From IMG/VR virus record IMGVR_UViG_3300020166_000041, positions 1 to 43,092 of that record: a stretch of 43,092 nucleotides of DNA; one strand, written 5' to 3'. The position numbers and the translations under genes are program-made. Under the pieces are notes generated by a model that had not been told where the DNA came from, searched no databases, and saw nothing but the letters and a program-made list of their open reading frames with translations. Origin of the DNA: a virus. This document shows, in pieces, positions 17,260-26,432 of the stretch (positions within the stretch are counted from its first letter, which is position 1; every line of letters begins with the position of its first letter).

Positions 17260-18807
17260 TTAACTGCTAACTACAAACGTGGAATTCACAGCAAAAAGTT
17301 CCTTAGTTCCACCTGGGTCTGTGTTATCATCGTTTTGTAAAGTCACAGTACAGTAGTAACCTTTTATACCTGTCATATCATCTCCGAATATAACTTCTCC
17401 AGGCATTGTTTGTCCGTCGCTGTCGTTAACTAAATTTGCGTAGTATTTATTTTCTTTCCTTATGAATCCAGCATAGTCTCTATTATACGGAGGATTGTTA
17501 GATCCAAAAACAGAAAGATAATTAGATCTATAAACTGGTTGATTATATGTAGGGCTTGCTGTTATAGGGTTTATTATATATTCACCTTCGTAGTAGCTAT
17601 ATATTTGGTTTGATGTATCTCTTAACTGTGGAGGATTAATCCATATAGGATTCCCAGAAGTGTCTAGTTCGTAACTGTCAACACCTGTTATATCTGATAC
17701 GTACTGAGTAACCTCCCATCCACTGCTACCTTCATAGTTTATAGTTTTAAAAACTTTACTTGTATCTACATTTGGATTTACTACAAAAGTAACTTTTGAT
17801 TTACTAGACTCCCCGTAAAATTCGCCTCTATCAACATTTGTACTATTGTGGACATACAACTTGTTGTCGCTACCTGATTGATTTCCTATGCTATACATTT
17901 TGTTTGCTAAGCTAAAAGTAAACCTAGGTTTAAATGTAAAAAACGATGGCCATCCACGAACACTTTCATCAAATTGCAATGTGTTGTAACTTGAATTGTC
18001 AGGCGTAGCGTTTGGAGGTGTGCTTGGTTGTAAAGATAAAGTATACTGCTTAGTATATATATCCCACCCTCCGACTATTTTACCTGGACCAAAGCTAGAC
18101 GAGTCCACAGAGCTTAAGTTATCTCTAAACCAGTCAATCATTCCATAGTTTGATATTTCTGTTATTCCGTCCATAGATAATCTTAATACCGCTCCTCTAT
18201 TTTTATCTACAAAGTATTTTCTATAACCGTAAGTTGCAAAGCTTTCAGGATTAGTCCCAATACCAAAATTACCAGCATAAGGAACTATCTGTCCAATAAC
18301 AGTTTTCAAATTACTAACTGATACACCTCCGCCTTCAGCTGTGTATATAGCGTCTTTATCAATAAGAGCTCTACTAGCTTTATTTTCTGATAATATGATT
18401 AAGTTAGAATCTTCAGCATATAGTTTTTGTATACTGCCATTAGCAGGATCAATTGCCTTAGTTATTTCTTTACCTACGGAAAATTGATTTGTTTGATTTA
18501 TACCAGTTCTGGAATTGTATATACCTGAGTATATCATTGCATTTCCTCTGACACTACCATTGGGTTCATCTTCGACTAAATAAGCTTTAGCACCAAAAGA
18601 AGTAGAAGTATTATTATAACCACCTCTAATTCTAGATTCTTCTATAGCCCAGTTAACGTCTTGCTGAGGGTCTGCTACTGTTCCTTGCGGCCATCCGCCT
18701 TGACCAGTAGGTATACCTCTAGAACCAAACCAGTTGATACCGTTATCTGCGTCTACGCTTTTTCTTAGAGTGAATGAATTATAGTATTTTACTTCTATTA
18801 AAGCCAT
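17260..18807 (-). CDS. Tail nozzle-associated structural protein
   Basis: This 515-residue beta-rich protein is full of Gly, Asn, Ser and Tyr. It starts MALIEVKYYNSF, has NGINWFGSRGIPTGQGG near residue 25, and later short repeated beta motifs, e.g. YFVDKNRGAVLRLSMDG and GWDIYTKQYTLSL. The last two look like blades of a beta-propeller, as in T7 gp12/crAss muzzle-type nozzle proteins. There are no signal peptide or membrane segments. It directly follows the 1512-residue nozzle-like gene, so the pair may form one tail tip, with this protein as the distal part. The exact role is inferred from context. Confidence 0.6.
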   Translation of the reverse strand: MALIEVKYYNSFTLRKSVDADNGINWFGSRGIPTGQGGWPQGTVADPQQDVNWAIEESRIRGGYNNTSTSFGAKAYLVEDEPNGSVRGNAMIYSGIYNSRTGINQTNQFSVGKEITKAIDPANGSIQKLYAEDSNLIILSENKASRALIDKDAIYTAEGGGVSVSNLKTVIGQIVPYAGNFGIGTNPESFATYGYRKYFVDKNRGAVLRLSMDGITEISNYGMIDWFRDNLSSVDSSSFGPGKIVGGWDIYTKQYTLSLQPSTPPNATPDNSSYNTLQFDESVRGWPSFFTFKPRFTFSLANKMYSIGNQSGSDNKLYVHNSTNVDRGEFYGESSKSKVTFVVNPNVDTSKVFKTINYEGSSGWEVTQYVSDITGVDSYELDTSGNPIWINPPQLRDTSNQIYSYYEGEYIINPITASPTYNQPVYRSNYLSVFGSNNPPYNRDYAGFIRKENKYYANLVNDSDGQTMPGEVIFGDDMTGIKGYYCTVTLQNDDNTDPGGTKELFAVNSTFVVSS

Positions 18808-18852
18808 AATATTTATATTACATGTTTACAGGTATTTTACCTTTATTGTATG

Positions 18853-21800
18853 TTATCTAGGTTGAGCAGATCCTTTTACTTTTAAACCAGTTGTTGGATT
18901 CATTTCGCAAGACCAAGTTCTTAAATTCTGAGATGTAGTGTTTGTAGCATTATCTCTACTTGCACCTTCTGCTGCTAAAGCTAGTTTAGCGTTACTAGAG
19001 CTGCTTGCTCCTGAATTATAAGGTGTTGTATAAGGGAACCCGTTTGCGTCTTGTCCGTCATCTTCTATAGAAATATAAGATAAATATACGTCGGTATTAG
19101 TGTTTACTTGAGTATATCCAGTATAAGGAGTTTGAAGCAACGCATCTTCATAGAATGTAGTAACATACCTATGTATACCTTCCCTAGCATATACCACTGT
19201 GTTATGTGTTGTTTCGTTTTTAGCTAAAAAGTGACTGCTTTTTAATGCTGGATTTATTTTATACCCAAAGGCTACCTTAGGCCCTAAGTCATAATAAAAA
19301 TCACCTGTTTTAATGTAGGCTCCAGCACCTGCGTAGTTGTTTTGACTATTAGTATTACTGGCTATAGGGGCCGCACAGGATTGGCTGTTATCTTGATTCC
19401 CACCTATTCTTTGTACTATAACTCTATACTCGCCAAACTTATCTGATTCACTTGAGTAAGGGCTTTTACCTACAACTGCCCATCTACCATATTTACCTCT
19501 ACCAAAAGTTCCTCCAAAGCTTCCTGAACTAGTATTATTTTCAGCACCAACTCTAATCCAATTAGCCCATTTACCGGTAAATCCAGGGCCCTCAGAAGAT
19601 CCATAAACTATATTTCTTTCTGAAGTTATAGGATTTGGAGACCCTCCTGGGTTTGGTACTGGTAATGTAGCATTAATACCGGTATTGCTACTTATTTGAG
19701 TAGGACTTCCATATCCGCTAACTTCGCTGTTAAAAGATAATACATTTCCTTCTATATCTTTTGCAGCTACCCATGATGAGCTAGAGTCTGCTCTGTATTC
19801 TATAGCCCAAGATACATCGTTGTTATTTTCAAAGTTAGGAGTATTGTTTGTACTACCAAAAACCGCGTCCATATATGGTTGCAAACTAATATAAGCTGTA
19901 CCTTTAGTTAAAGGACTAGCTAAGTTGGCGTTTACCCCTGAAGGTATTTTATTCCTTTCAAGGTAAGAAAATGGTTGACCTCCATATTGTACTTGATTAC
20001 AAGTTGAGTTATCTCCATCTCCACCGGTCCCCGTAACAGGAACATAAACAAGTGCATCTCCGCTTGATAATGTGCTTTGAGGAGTTGGGTACATTTCAGT
20101 AAATGAATTACCCGTTCCTGCTGTTATTTGATCAAAAGCATTAGTAGTTGAATTGTGAGCGCTTAAAATGTAAGCGTAATTAGTATATAATCTCAAACTA
20201 TTTTCAACACTAAAACTACCATCAGCTAATTCTTCACCTACTACTAATTCAAAAGAACAGCTGTCAGTTTGCCCATCAGGACCTGATAAAGTTACTGTTA
20301 TAGCGTATTGACCATAACCCGTACCAAAAGTAACCTCACTTATTTCTCCAATACTGCTAATTTGAAATATGTTGATAGCATTTCCATCTTGTGTTTGAGA
20401 AGATATGTTCCATTGTAAGCCATCTTGATTGTTTAATCCAGCGGATAAACTGTTAGATCCATTAGATCCGTATAGTTTAAGCTGATTTGTTAAACCAATA
20501 GGTACTCTTAAAGAAGACGGACAAACTTTTCCGTAATCAACAATTGGTAAACCAACTTGTCCCCAAGTGGTAGCACCGTCCCCGAAAGTTTCACCTCCAA
20601 CAATTATTGTAGATAAATCAGTTAATATAGTCCCATAAGAACCTGTATTTAAAGTACGCACCCAAGGGGTTGGGTTTGTAATATTTGGATCTCCATCTGT
20701 AGCTGTTATAGTTAAAGTAAAAGATTGAGCATCACTATTAGTTGTTTTATATATTCTATATGCTTTATTAACTATAATAAAAGTGTCCCAGTCTTTTGCA
20801 GTAGTAGCGTTCCCATTATAATCAATGTAGCTACCTAACCCACCATTAAGTACTCCTGTTATTTGTATTAATTCAAAATCAGAAGAAATATCTACACCTG
20901 CACCGTCTACTACGGATAAACTTGGATTAATTATAGTTTGTATTGGATTTGTTACAGAGTCTTCAAACTGAAATTGACCAGTAGCTACTGCTCTGAATCT
21001 ACCACATTGCCCATTCGCTATTGAAGGGCTACATGTAGAAGTTGTTGTAACATCTGGTTGTAAAGGATTTCCGCTATAAACTCCAAAATATTCAGATAAA
21101 TACCAATCTAAACCAGCTAATCCTGATATCGTTTGATTTCCGTCTGATTCTATTTGCTCATTCAAATCACTTATAGTACCTGAACTACTAGTTTCCCAAT
21201 ATATATCTAACCTAGATTCTACTGGCTCTGTTTCGTAAACAGCTAAATTTTGTATACTATAAGTTAAACCTCCTGTTGTTGGGTCTATTTGCCCAAATCT
21301 ATCTGACGTACTAACTCTACCAATTAAAGGATTTGATTCTGCTTCGTAAAAAGCTTCTGGGTACGCATTAGGTATAGTCCCCGTGGGGTCAATATTAAAC
21401 ATATCAAACATGTTAGATACTGTAGAAACTGTATCAGACGATCTTGATGGATAATATTGTTCATTAACTACTCCAAATTTATAAGGAGTAACTCCTGTTG
21501 CAGTTACGTTTGAATTCTCAACCCTACCAAATAATCTTACAGAGCTTCTAAACTGCTTTTGATCAGGACCTACTTCAGATAAATCTCTAGGTACTTTATT
21601 TATATTGTCGTTTAATAACGTTATATGAGAAGTTAAACCAAACTCTAAAGTAGCGCTTTCTGGATATGCTGTTATTGCTCCAGGAAGATATACATTATAG
21701 TAATCTTGCTCTTGTTGCTTTACAACAACTTTCCAAGTGTAAAAGCCTAATGGATTATATTCACTACTAGTAGGATCTCCGTTGTATATACCTGGATAAA

Positions 21801-23391
21801 GAGCCGAAGGTATGCTTGGAGGTATTTGTTCGTTTACCTCTATAAACAAAGAATCTCCAGGCCATTGACCTATGTTCAATGTTTCTGGATTGTATGGTGA
21901 ATATACAGTTGACAACTGTGCAACACTTGCGCTTGCTACGGTTGTGTTTGAAGTATTTGATAATATGGTAGATGTTGTTCTACTAAACCTGTCCGACAGT
22001 ACAAATCCAGCTTGATAATTTCTGTTTTGTTTTAAAGTACTACTAGGGTACTCAACAATAGCAGTGTTCCAAGAAGTTTCATTATTTGGATTTGTTGTTA
22101 TATCAAAATTTCTTTTAGGACCAGCACCAACATTGTAATCCATTGAAGGAGGAGTGTGCTTAGTTTGAAAATTACTGTATACAATTCTATTGCTTATAAT
22201 TTCTTGCCCTAAAGCTTTAACAGGTACTTTATCGTAAACTCTAATTAGCTGATCTTCAGGAAGCGTTCTAAAAGGTTTGGTCCCAGAATATCTATATTTA
22301 TAAGTATTTGAAGGCACTGTTGCATCATATTGACTTGTTATTTGACTAGCCGGTATAACATCTGCCACCATAACAGCTAAACCATCTGATTCTTTATATA
22401 GTATCTCTATTTCAGTTATTTTAAACTGACTAGTTGCATTTTCTAAAGTTGTTGTAATGTTTGGATTTCCATTTATAGGTAAGTCTATAAGTAAATCTAT
22501 TTGATTAACTTTGTTTTCCATGAAATCAACAATAGTACTTCTATAAGCCGCTGACATATCGTTGTCGTCGTCACTAGTGTACATAAAATAACCGTCTTGC
22601 TTAGGTATAAAACACTCTTGTGTAAATGGTGCAAATACAGAATATTCACCGTCATCAAACTTAAATCTATAACTGAACCTAACGAATTTATCTTCAAGAT
22701 AATCAGGATCTCCTTGGTAACCAGCATTATAATATGGATTAGCTGTTGTACCATTTGGTAAATACTCACTAACAACATCTTTCATAGTTGTTTCGTAGGT
22801 ACTAGCTGCGCTTGCTTCTTGCCAAAGCTCAGGTGCTTTATAAGGCATATACTTAGCTACAGATATTGTGTCTTCCATACTGTAATAAGTAACATCATCA
22901 GCAGCTGCACTAACTCTTATTTTTCTAGGCTGATTTCTATTATCAGTCCAAAATAAAAGATCTTCAAGAAGATTTACACCATGTATCGGATTGTTTTCGT
23001 AAAAGTTTAAGAAAGCTCCTTGTACTAATATTGTATTTTGTATTGAAGTATTAGGTGATATTATTGACCTAGTTATAAAGTTTTTAGCATTTTCATCGTA
23101 AACACCTGTGGGGTTGCTTTCAACAGTATTGTCTGTTAGAAAAAAGTAAATACTAGAATTTACTTCTGAAACTAAATAGCCTACACATATTACGTTTGCT
23201 TCTCCAGTTACTAATCCAAAATCAACAACCATTTCGTTACCTAAAACGTTTTCTAAAGCACCTACGTCTTCAGACTCCGACTTACTAACTTGGATGTTTA
23301 CTGCATTTCTGTATTCTCCTTGAGGTAATAATCGATCGTCAAGATCTTTATTCATCTTAGACTTTATGAAAATATTCTTAAAACTAGCCAT
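18853..23391 (-). CDS. Large tail nozzle/stabilisation-type protein
   Basis: This 1512-residue protein begins with FIKSKMNKDLDDRLLPQGEY and RNAVNIQVSKSESEDVGALEN. That is the start typical of phage tail nozzle (tubular protein B) and crAss-like stabilisation proteins, which read MNKDLD..LPxGEYRNAxN. Beta-propeller-like repeats follow. The middle to C-terminus (about 750-1300) is rich in Gly, Thr, Ser and Asn, with Ig-like stretches, e.g. TQDGNAINIFQISSIGE and TVTLSGPDGQTDSCSFEL. T7 gp12 is about 800 residues, so roughly 700 are extra, probably surface or receptor-facing domains. It closes the tail and may contact the outer membrane. Confidence 0.75.
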   Translation of the reverse strand: MASFKNIFIKSKMNKDLDDRLLPQGEYRNAVNIQVSKSESEDVGALENVLGNEMVVDFGLVTGEANVICVGYLVSEVNSSIYFFLTDNTVESNPTGVYDENAKNFITRSIISPNTSIQNTILVQGAFLNFYENNPIHGVNLLEDLLFWTDNRNQPRKIRVSAAADDVTYYSMEDTISVAKYMPYKAPELWQEASAASTYETTMKDVVSEYLPNGTTANPYYNAGYQGDPDYLEDKFVRFSYRFKFDDGEYSVFAPFTQECFIPKQDGYFMYTSDDDNDMSAAYRSTIVDFMENKVNQIDLLIDLPINGNPNITTTLENATSQFKITEIEILYKESDGLAVMVADVIPASQITSQYDATVPSNTYKYRYSGTKPFRTLPEDQLIRVYDKVPVKALGQEIISNRIVYSNFQTKHTPPSMDYNVGAGPKRNFDITTNPNNETSWNTAIVEYPSSTLKQNRNYQAGFVLSDRFSRTTSTILSNTSNTTVASASVAQLSTVYSPYNPETLNIGQWPGDSLFIEVNEQIPPSIPSALYPGIYNGDPTSSEYNPLGFYTWKVVVKQQEQDYYNVYLPGAITAYPESATLEFGLTSHITLLNDNINKVPRDLSEVGPDQKQFRSSVRLFGRVENSNVTATGVTPYKFGVVNEQYYPSRSSDTVSTVSNMFDMFNIDPTGTIPNAYPEAFYEAESNPLIGRVSTSDRFGQIDPTTGGLTYSIQNLAVYETEPVESRLDIYWETSSSGTISDLNEQIESDGNQTISGLAGLDWYLSEYFGVYSGNPLQPDVTTTSTCSPSIANGQCGRFRAVATGQFQFEDSVTNPIQTIINPSLSVVDGAGVDISSDFELIQITGVLNGGLGSYIDYNGNATTAKDWDTFIIVNKAYRIYKTTNSDAQSFTLTITATDGDPNITNPTPWVRTLNTGSYGTILTDLSTIIVGGETFGDGATTWGQVGLPIVDYGKVCPSSLRVPIGLTNQLKLYGSNGSNSLSAGLNNQDGLQWNISSQTQDGNAINIFQISSIGEISEVTFGTGYGQYAITVTLSGPDGQTDSCSFELVVGEELADGSFSVENSLRLYTNYAYILSAHNSTTNAFDQITAGTGNSFTEMYPTPQSTLSSGDALVYVPVTGTGGDGDNSTCNQVQYGGQPFSYLERNKIPSGVNANLASPLTKGTAYISLQPYMDAVFGSTNNTPNFENNNDVSWAIEYRADSSSSWVAAKDIEGNVLSFNSEVSGYGSPTQISSNTGINATLPVPNPGGSPNPITSERNIVYGSSEGPGFTGKWANWIRVGAENNTSSGSFGGTFGRGKYGRWAVVGKSPYSSESDKFGEYRVIVQRIGGNQDNSQSCAAPIASNTNSQNNYAGAGAYIKTGDFYYDLGPKVAFGYKINPALKSSHFLAKNETTHNTVVYAREGIHRYVTTFYEDALLQTPYTGYTQVNTNTDVYLSYISIEDDGQDANGFPYTTPYNSGASSSSNAKLALAAEGASRDNATNTTSQNLRTWSCEMNPTTGLKVKGSAQPR

Positions 23392-23397
23392 TAAATT

Positions 23398-24615
23398 TTA
23401 GTGTTTTATCCATTTAGATTTACCTCTCATCACTTGAACTATTTCGTCAAGTTTTATATTAGATAATCTTATTTTAGCATTTCTTAATTTAGCACTTCTC
23501 TCTTGCTTTAATCTTCTTACTATATATTCAGGTTGGTTTATCCTAGAAGCTATGACAGCGTGGCTTATATGAGCATATAGAGCCTCTTCAGCTAACTTAG
23601 GTACTTTAGTTTCCATATCAGAAGCTAATCCATCAGATATATACTCTAAAACTATAAGCGCACCGGCTAAATTACTTGAAAAAGACATTTTACCTTCTCT
23701 ATTATTTATAGTAAACCATCCGTTTACTTGAGCATACTGAGGATCTAATCCGTAGTTTTGACCTAAAAGTTGCTCACCCCATCCCCAACTGTCATACCCT
23801 TGGTTATATAAATCTTCTGGGTTGTCTTGATTTATCAAAGTATCGTCAGCGGTTCTCCATCGTTCCTCTGTTATCGATGTTCCTTCAATGTTGTTACCGA
23901 AATTATCCTGTGTTGGTACGCCTTTTGAGTCTTGTATAGGGTTTTCAAATGGGTTTGTAGTTAAATTATTTGCAGGATATATAGGTCTTTTAACGCCTAA
24001 CTTATCTATCCAAGATACCTTTGTGTAGTTTACATAGTCTTGTGGTATCACAACGCTTAATTCAGGTGGTATATTTAACTCTTGTGATTTAATACTTTTT
24101 AATGTATCATAACTGAACTCTTGTAATCCTCTTTTAGCGTGAAAGATGAGATCTGTTCTATTACAACTAGGTATTAATTTACCTGCACCAACGTAAGCTA
24201 TTTGAAAATTGTTTATTATATCCTCTAAAGATATATAACTATAACTACCGTAATTTTCTTCAACAGTATTACCGTAAGCATCTCTGTTTCCATATTCGCC
24301 ACCACTTAATATTTTTAATTGAACAACCACACTTGTGTTAGCCGCTAAATTACCCGTGAACGTTATAGTATTACCTGATACGGTGTAAGCGGAAGTGTAT
24401 TCTGTATATGTTAAAACACCGGCGTTTGCGGTGTATAACTTAAAATTGTTTAAAGCGTAGTTTTGCTGAAGAGGATCATAACTGCCGAGTACTAAATCTG
24501 TATCAAACGTAGTAGTAAAGGCTTGACCTGTCCCAGCCGCAGATAGAAACTTTTGTACACCTGCATAATATTGCTGATTGTTTTCGGTTATTAAACCACC
24601 ATTTGGTAGAGACAT
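23398..24615 (-). CDS. Tail tubular/ring connector protein (T7 gp11-like role)
   Basis: This 405-residue protein has two parts. Residues 1-125 form a beta domain (TYTEYTSAYTVSGNTITFTG) like phage decoration or bind-to-tail domains. The rest carries helix-rich connector features: IPSCNRTDLIFHAKRGLQEF, then IPPELSVVIPQDYVNYTKVSW and KVPKLAEEALYAHISHAVIA. The second part resembles ring proteins of Bacteroidota and marine podoviruses. Such proteins sit under the portal and attach the nozzle. The basic C-terminus (RRLKQERSAKLRNAKIRL) could touch DNA. It lies six bases from both neighbours. Confidence 0.75.
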   Translation of the reverse strand: MSLPNGGLITENNQQYYAGVQKFLSAAGTGQAFTTTFDTDLVLGSYDPLQQNYALNNFKLYTANAGVLTYTEYTSAYTVSGNTITFTGNLAANTSVVVQLKILSGGEYGNRDAYGNTVEENYGSYSYISLEDIINNFQIAYVGAGKLIPSCNRTDLIFHAKRGLQEFSYDTLKSIKSQELNIPPELSVVIPQDYVNYTKVSWIDKLGVKRPIYPANNLTTNPFENPIQDSKGVPTQDNFGNNIEGTSITEERWRTADDTLINQDNPEDLYNQGYDSWGWGEQLLGQNYGLDPQYAQVNGWFTINNREGKMSFSSNLAGALIVLEYISDGLASDMETKVPKLAEEALYAHISHAVIASRINQPEYIVRRLKQERSAKLRNAKIRLSNIKLDEIVQVMRGKSKWIKH

Positions 24616-24621
24616 ATTTTA

Positions 24622-25437
24622 TTATGTTTTTTGGTTTATTTCTTTTTGTTGAACCTCACTCGCAGCAGCCTGCACTATTTGAGGGTCTCTTATTATTATA
24701 CCTGCGTAAGCTAATATTCTTAAAACAACATTAACTTGTTCTGATTCGTGTAGTTCAAAATTTATAGAACCCGTACCGTTAGCTGGGTCATAATAGTTGT
24801 TGTTATATATATATTGTCCTCTACTACCTGTGGTAAATCCCCATATAGGGTTTATAGGTTTCCTTATGTAATCTACATCTATATTATCTGTAATAGTTGT
24901 TGGATTAACGTACATAACATTTTGAAGACTATTATTTATTTGAGCTCCAGGGATATTTATATTGCCTCTATTTTCGTATAGATAAGTAGGAAATTTTTCT
25001 GTTGCCTTAGTAAGTTGAGATCTTTCTATGTTGTAAAATTCTGTTCTTGAAAGTCTTTGTAGTTCTGTTATCTCACTTTTATTATTCTTGTAGGTAACGG
25101 TGCCTAATCTGTAAAAGTCTACATTAGCGCCGTAAGCGTCTTGTGTTGGGAGGGAAAAGTATCTTAGGTTTGGGTCGTTAGAATTGTTATACGTAGTCGT
25201 ACCGAATGTTTTAAATATAGCTAGTTTTTCATCAACATTCATAACTCTATCAGAATAATCTGCGTCAGCTTGAGGAATTCTTATTTGTTGGTTTAAATCC
25301 TGAAAGTACTTTTCAAATATATCTAATTGTACTTGTGCCCCTAGCTTGTTAAATTCTGCAGGTGTTAAAAAACCTCTCTGTTCTTTATTTAATATAGACA
25401 GAACTGTTTGATACACTGTATTTACATTTATAGCCAT
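24622..25437 (-). CDS. Head-tail connector/ring protein
   Basis: This 271-residue protein starts with NTVYQTVLSILNKEQRGFLT and PAEFNKLGAQVQLDIFEKYF. I associate this opening with a ring protein of Bacteroidota-infecting short-tailed phages; the T7-like counterpart would be a connector (gp8/gp11 region). The N-terminal half is helical. The C-terminal half is Asn/Tyr-rich beta and ends with a helix (EQVNVVLRILAYAGIIIRDP). It is next to a second ring protein, matching the usual stack of rings between portal and nozzle. No enzymatic motif is seen. Confidence 0.7.
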   Translation of the reverse strand: MAINVNTVYQTVLSILNKEQRGFLTPAEFNKLGAQVQLDIFEKYFQDLNQQIRIPQADADYSDRVMNVDEKLAIFKTFGTTTYNNSNDPNLRYFSLPTQDAYGANVDFYRLGTVTYKNNKSEITELQRLSRTEFYNIERSQLTKATEKFPTYLYENRGNINIPGAQINNSLQNVMYVNPTTITDNIDVDYIRKPINPIWGFTTGSRGQYIYNNNYYDPANGTGSINFELHESEQVNVVLRILAYAGIIIRDPQIVQAAASEVQQKEINQKT

Positions 25438-25462
25438 TATTTATTTTTTTATTATAATACCA

Positions 25463-25485
25463 GCCAGCCACGGAAAGTGACCAGC
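25463..25485 (-). promoter_or_regulatory. Strand-specific RNA hairpin upstream of the ring-protein gene
   Basis: Read on the - strand the RNA is GCUGGUCAC-UUUCC-GUGGCUGGC. All nine pairs form, three of them G-U. On the + strand those three become A-C mismatches, so the fold belongs to the - strand transcript. It sits between the 280-residue gene and the ring-protein start, in the leader about 25 bases before ATG, and is followed by an A/U-rich run. It may be a processing site, an attenuator or an mRNA stabiliser. Confidence 0.6.
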
Positions 25486-25503
25486 TAATATTAATATTAC
25501 ATG

Positions 25504-26346
25504 TTATTCTAAGTTTTTCTCTACTGACCTATAAACTTCTACACCTTCATCGGTCTTAAAGTAAGCTGCCATTGCAGAGTAAGGATTTTCATCAAAAGGC
25601 ACAGTCATTAATTTTCTACCGTTTGATCCCCAAGTAAATGTTCTTTGATCTTGTGACAATTTAATAATACCCATTTCGGAAGCTTTTATAGCTATGTTTC
25701 TTAATTGTACATTATCGTCATTTGCTAACTCCATAAACAAATCTGGTTGTCTTTTGGCAAACAATAATAAATCTCTCTTGAGTTCTTTAGTTGTCATGCC
25801 TGATACTTTAGATCCTAATTCAACACGAAGTATTGCTTCAGCATCATCAACATCCATAGTTCTTGCAGCCATCATTGCATCTATCTGAATTTCTAAATCT
25901 TCTAATTCATCCTCGGCTATAGCTACTGGATTATGTTCGTAGTATTTATTACCTAATAATGGATGATATAAAGATAGTAATTTTTGTAAGTTTTGTTGTT
26001 CTTTTTTAACATATAGAGCACCGTCTTTAAACATTATATGTCCTAATGTTGCTTGACCGTTTTGCTCATCTATGAAAGGAGAATTTTGATTTGTTGCATA
26101 CCTAATTTCTCTTTGAAGACCTTTCTCTTTATCAAAATATAACAAAGGGTGTCTTGATGTATGCTTTGATGAAATTGTTAATGTTAATGGTGCTTGACCT
26201 ATAACTATATACATTCTATCTTTTATTTCCCAACTTGGTTTTACTGGTTCTTGTTTTTGTGGAGCAGTCATTACTTCTTGCTCTTGTACTATTTCTTTAT
26301 TTGCTACAGGCTTTTTAACTGTAGGTTTTTTTGCATTTGCTGCCAT
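25504..26346 (-). CDS. Head-region protein of unknown function, downstream of the capsid gene
   Basis: This 280-residue protein has a Lys/Pro/Glu/Gln-rich, probably disordered first 40 residues (KKPTVKKPVANKEIVQEQE). A beta segment follows (MYIVIGQAPLTLTISSKH, then RHPLLYFDKEKG). An acidic helix contains EDELEDLEIQID, and a helical C-terminal half contains TTKELKRDLLLFAKRQPDLFMEL. Being between MCP and the ring proteins, it could be a head-completion, decoration or cargo protein. No family recognised with confidence. The start shares TTATATTATATTATG with the scaffold gene start. Confidence 0.6.
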   Translation of the reverse strand: MAANAKKPTVKKPVANKEIVQEQEVMTAPQKQEPVKPSWEIKDRMYIVIGQAPLTLTISSKHTSRHPLLYFDKEKGLQREIRYATNQNSPFIDEQNGQATLGHIMFKDGALYVKKEQQNLQKLLSLYHPLLGNKYYEHNPVAIAEDELEDLEIQIDAMMAARTMDVDDAEAILRVELGSKVSGMTTKELKRDLLLFAKRQPDLFMELANDDNVQLRNIAIKASEMGIIKLSQDQRTFTWGSNGRKLMTVPFDENPYSAMAAYFKTDEGVEVYRSVEKNLE

Positions 26347-26382
26347 AATATAATATAATAAAATTTTTAATAAGAGTAATAA

Positions 26383-26409
26383 TTACCCCTGTCAGTTCAA
26401 CAAGGGTAA
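26383..26409 (-). terminator. Hairpin just after the major capsid gene
   Basis: TTACCC (26383-26388) pairs with GGGTAA (26404-26409), with TG/CA pairs inside the stem. It starts 24 bases after the capsid stop codon (26433-26435). On the - strand it is followed by TTATTACTCTTATT, not a clean T-run. It may be a partial terminator, or a 3' stabilising hairpin, giving more capsid mRNA than downstream mRNA. Confidence 0.5.
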
Positions 26410-26432
26410 CTACTACATTAATTTAATCGGTA

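Noticed and set aside
22497-22778. 93-codon - strand frame inside the nozzle gene
   Set aside because: Shadow frame, Leu/Ile/His-rich, contained in a clearly coding frame.
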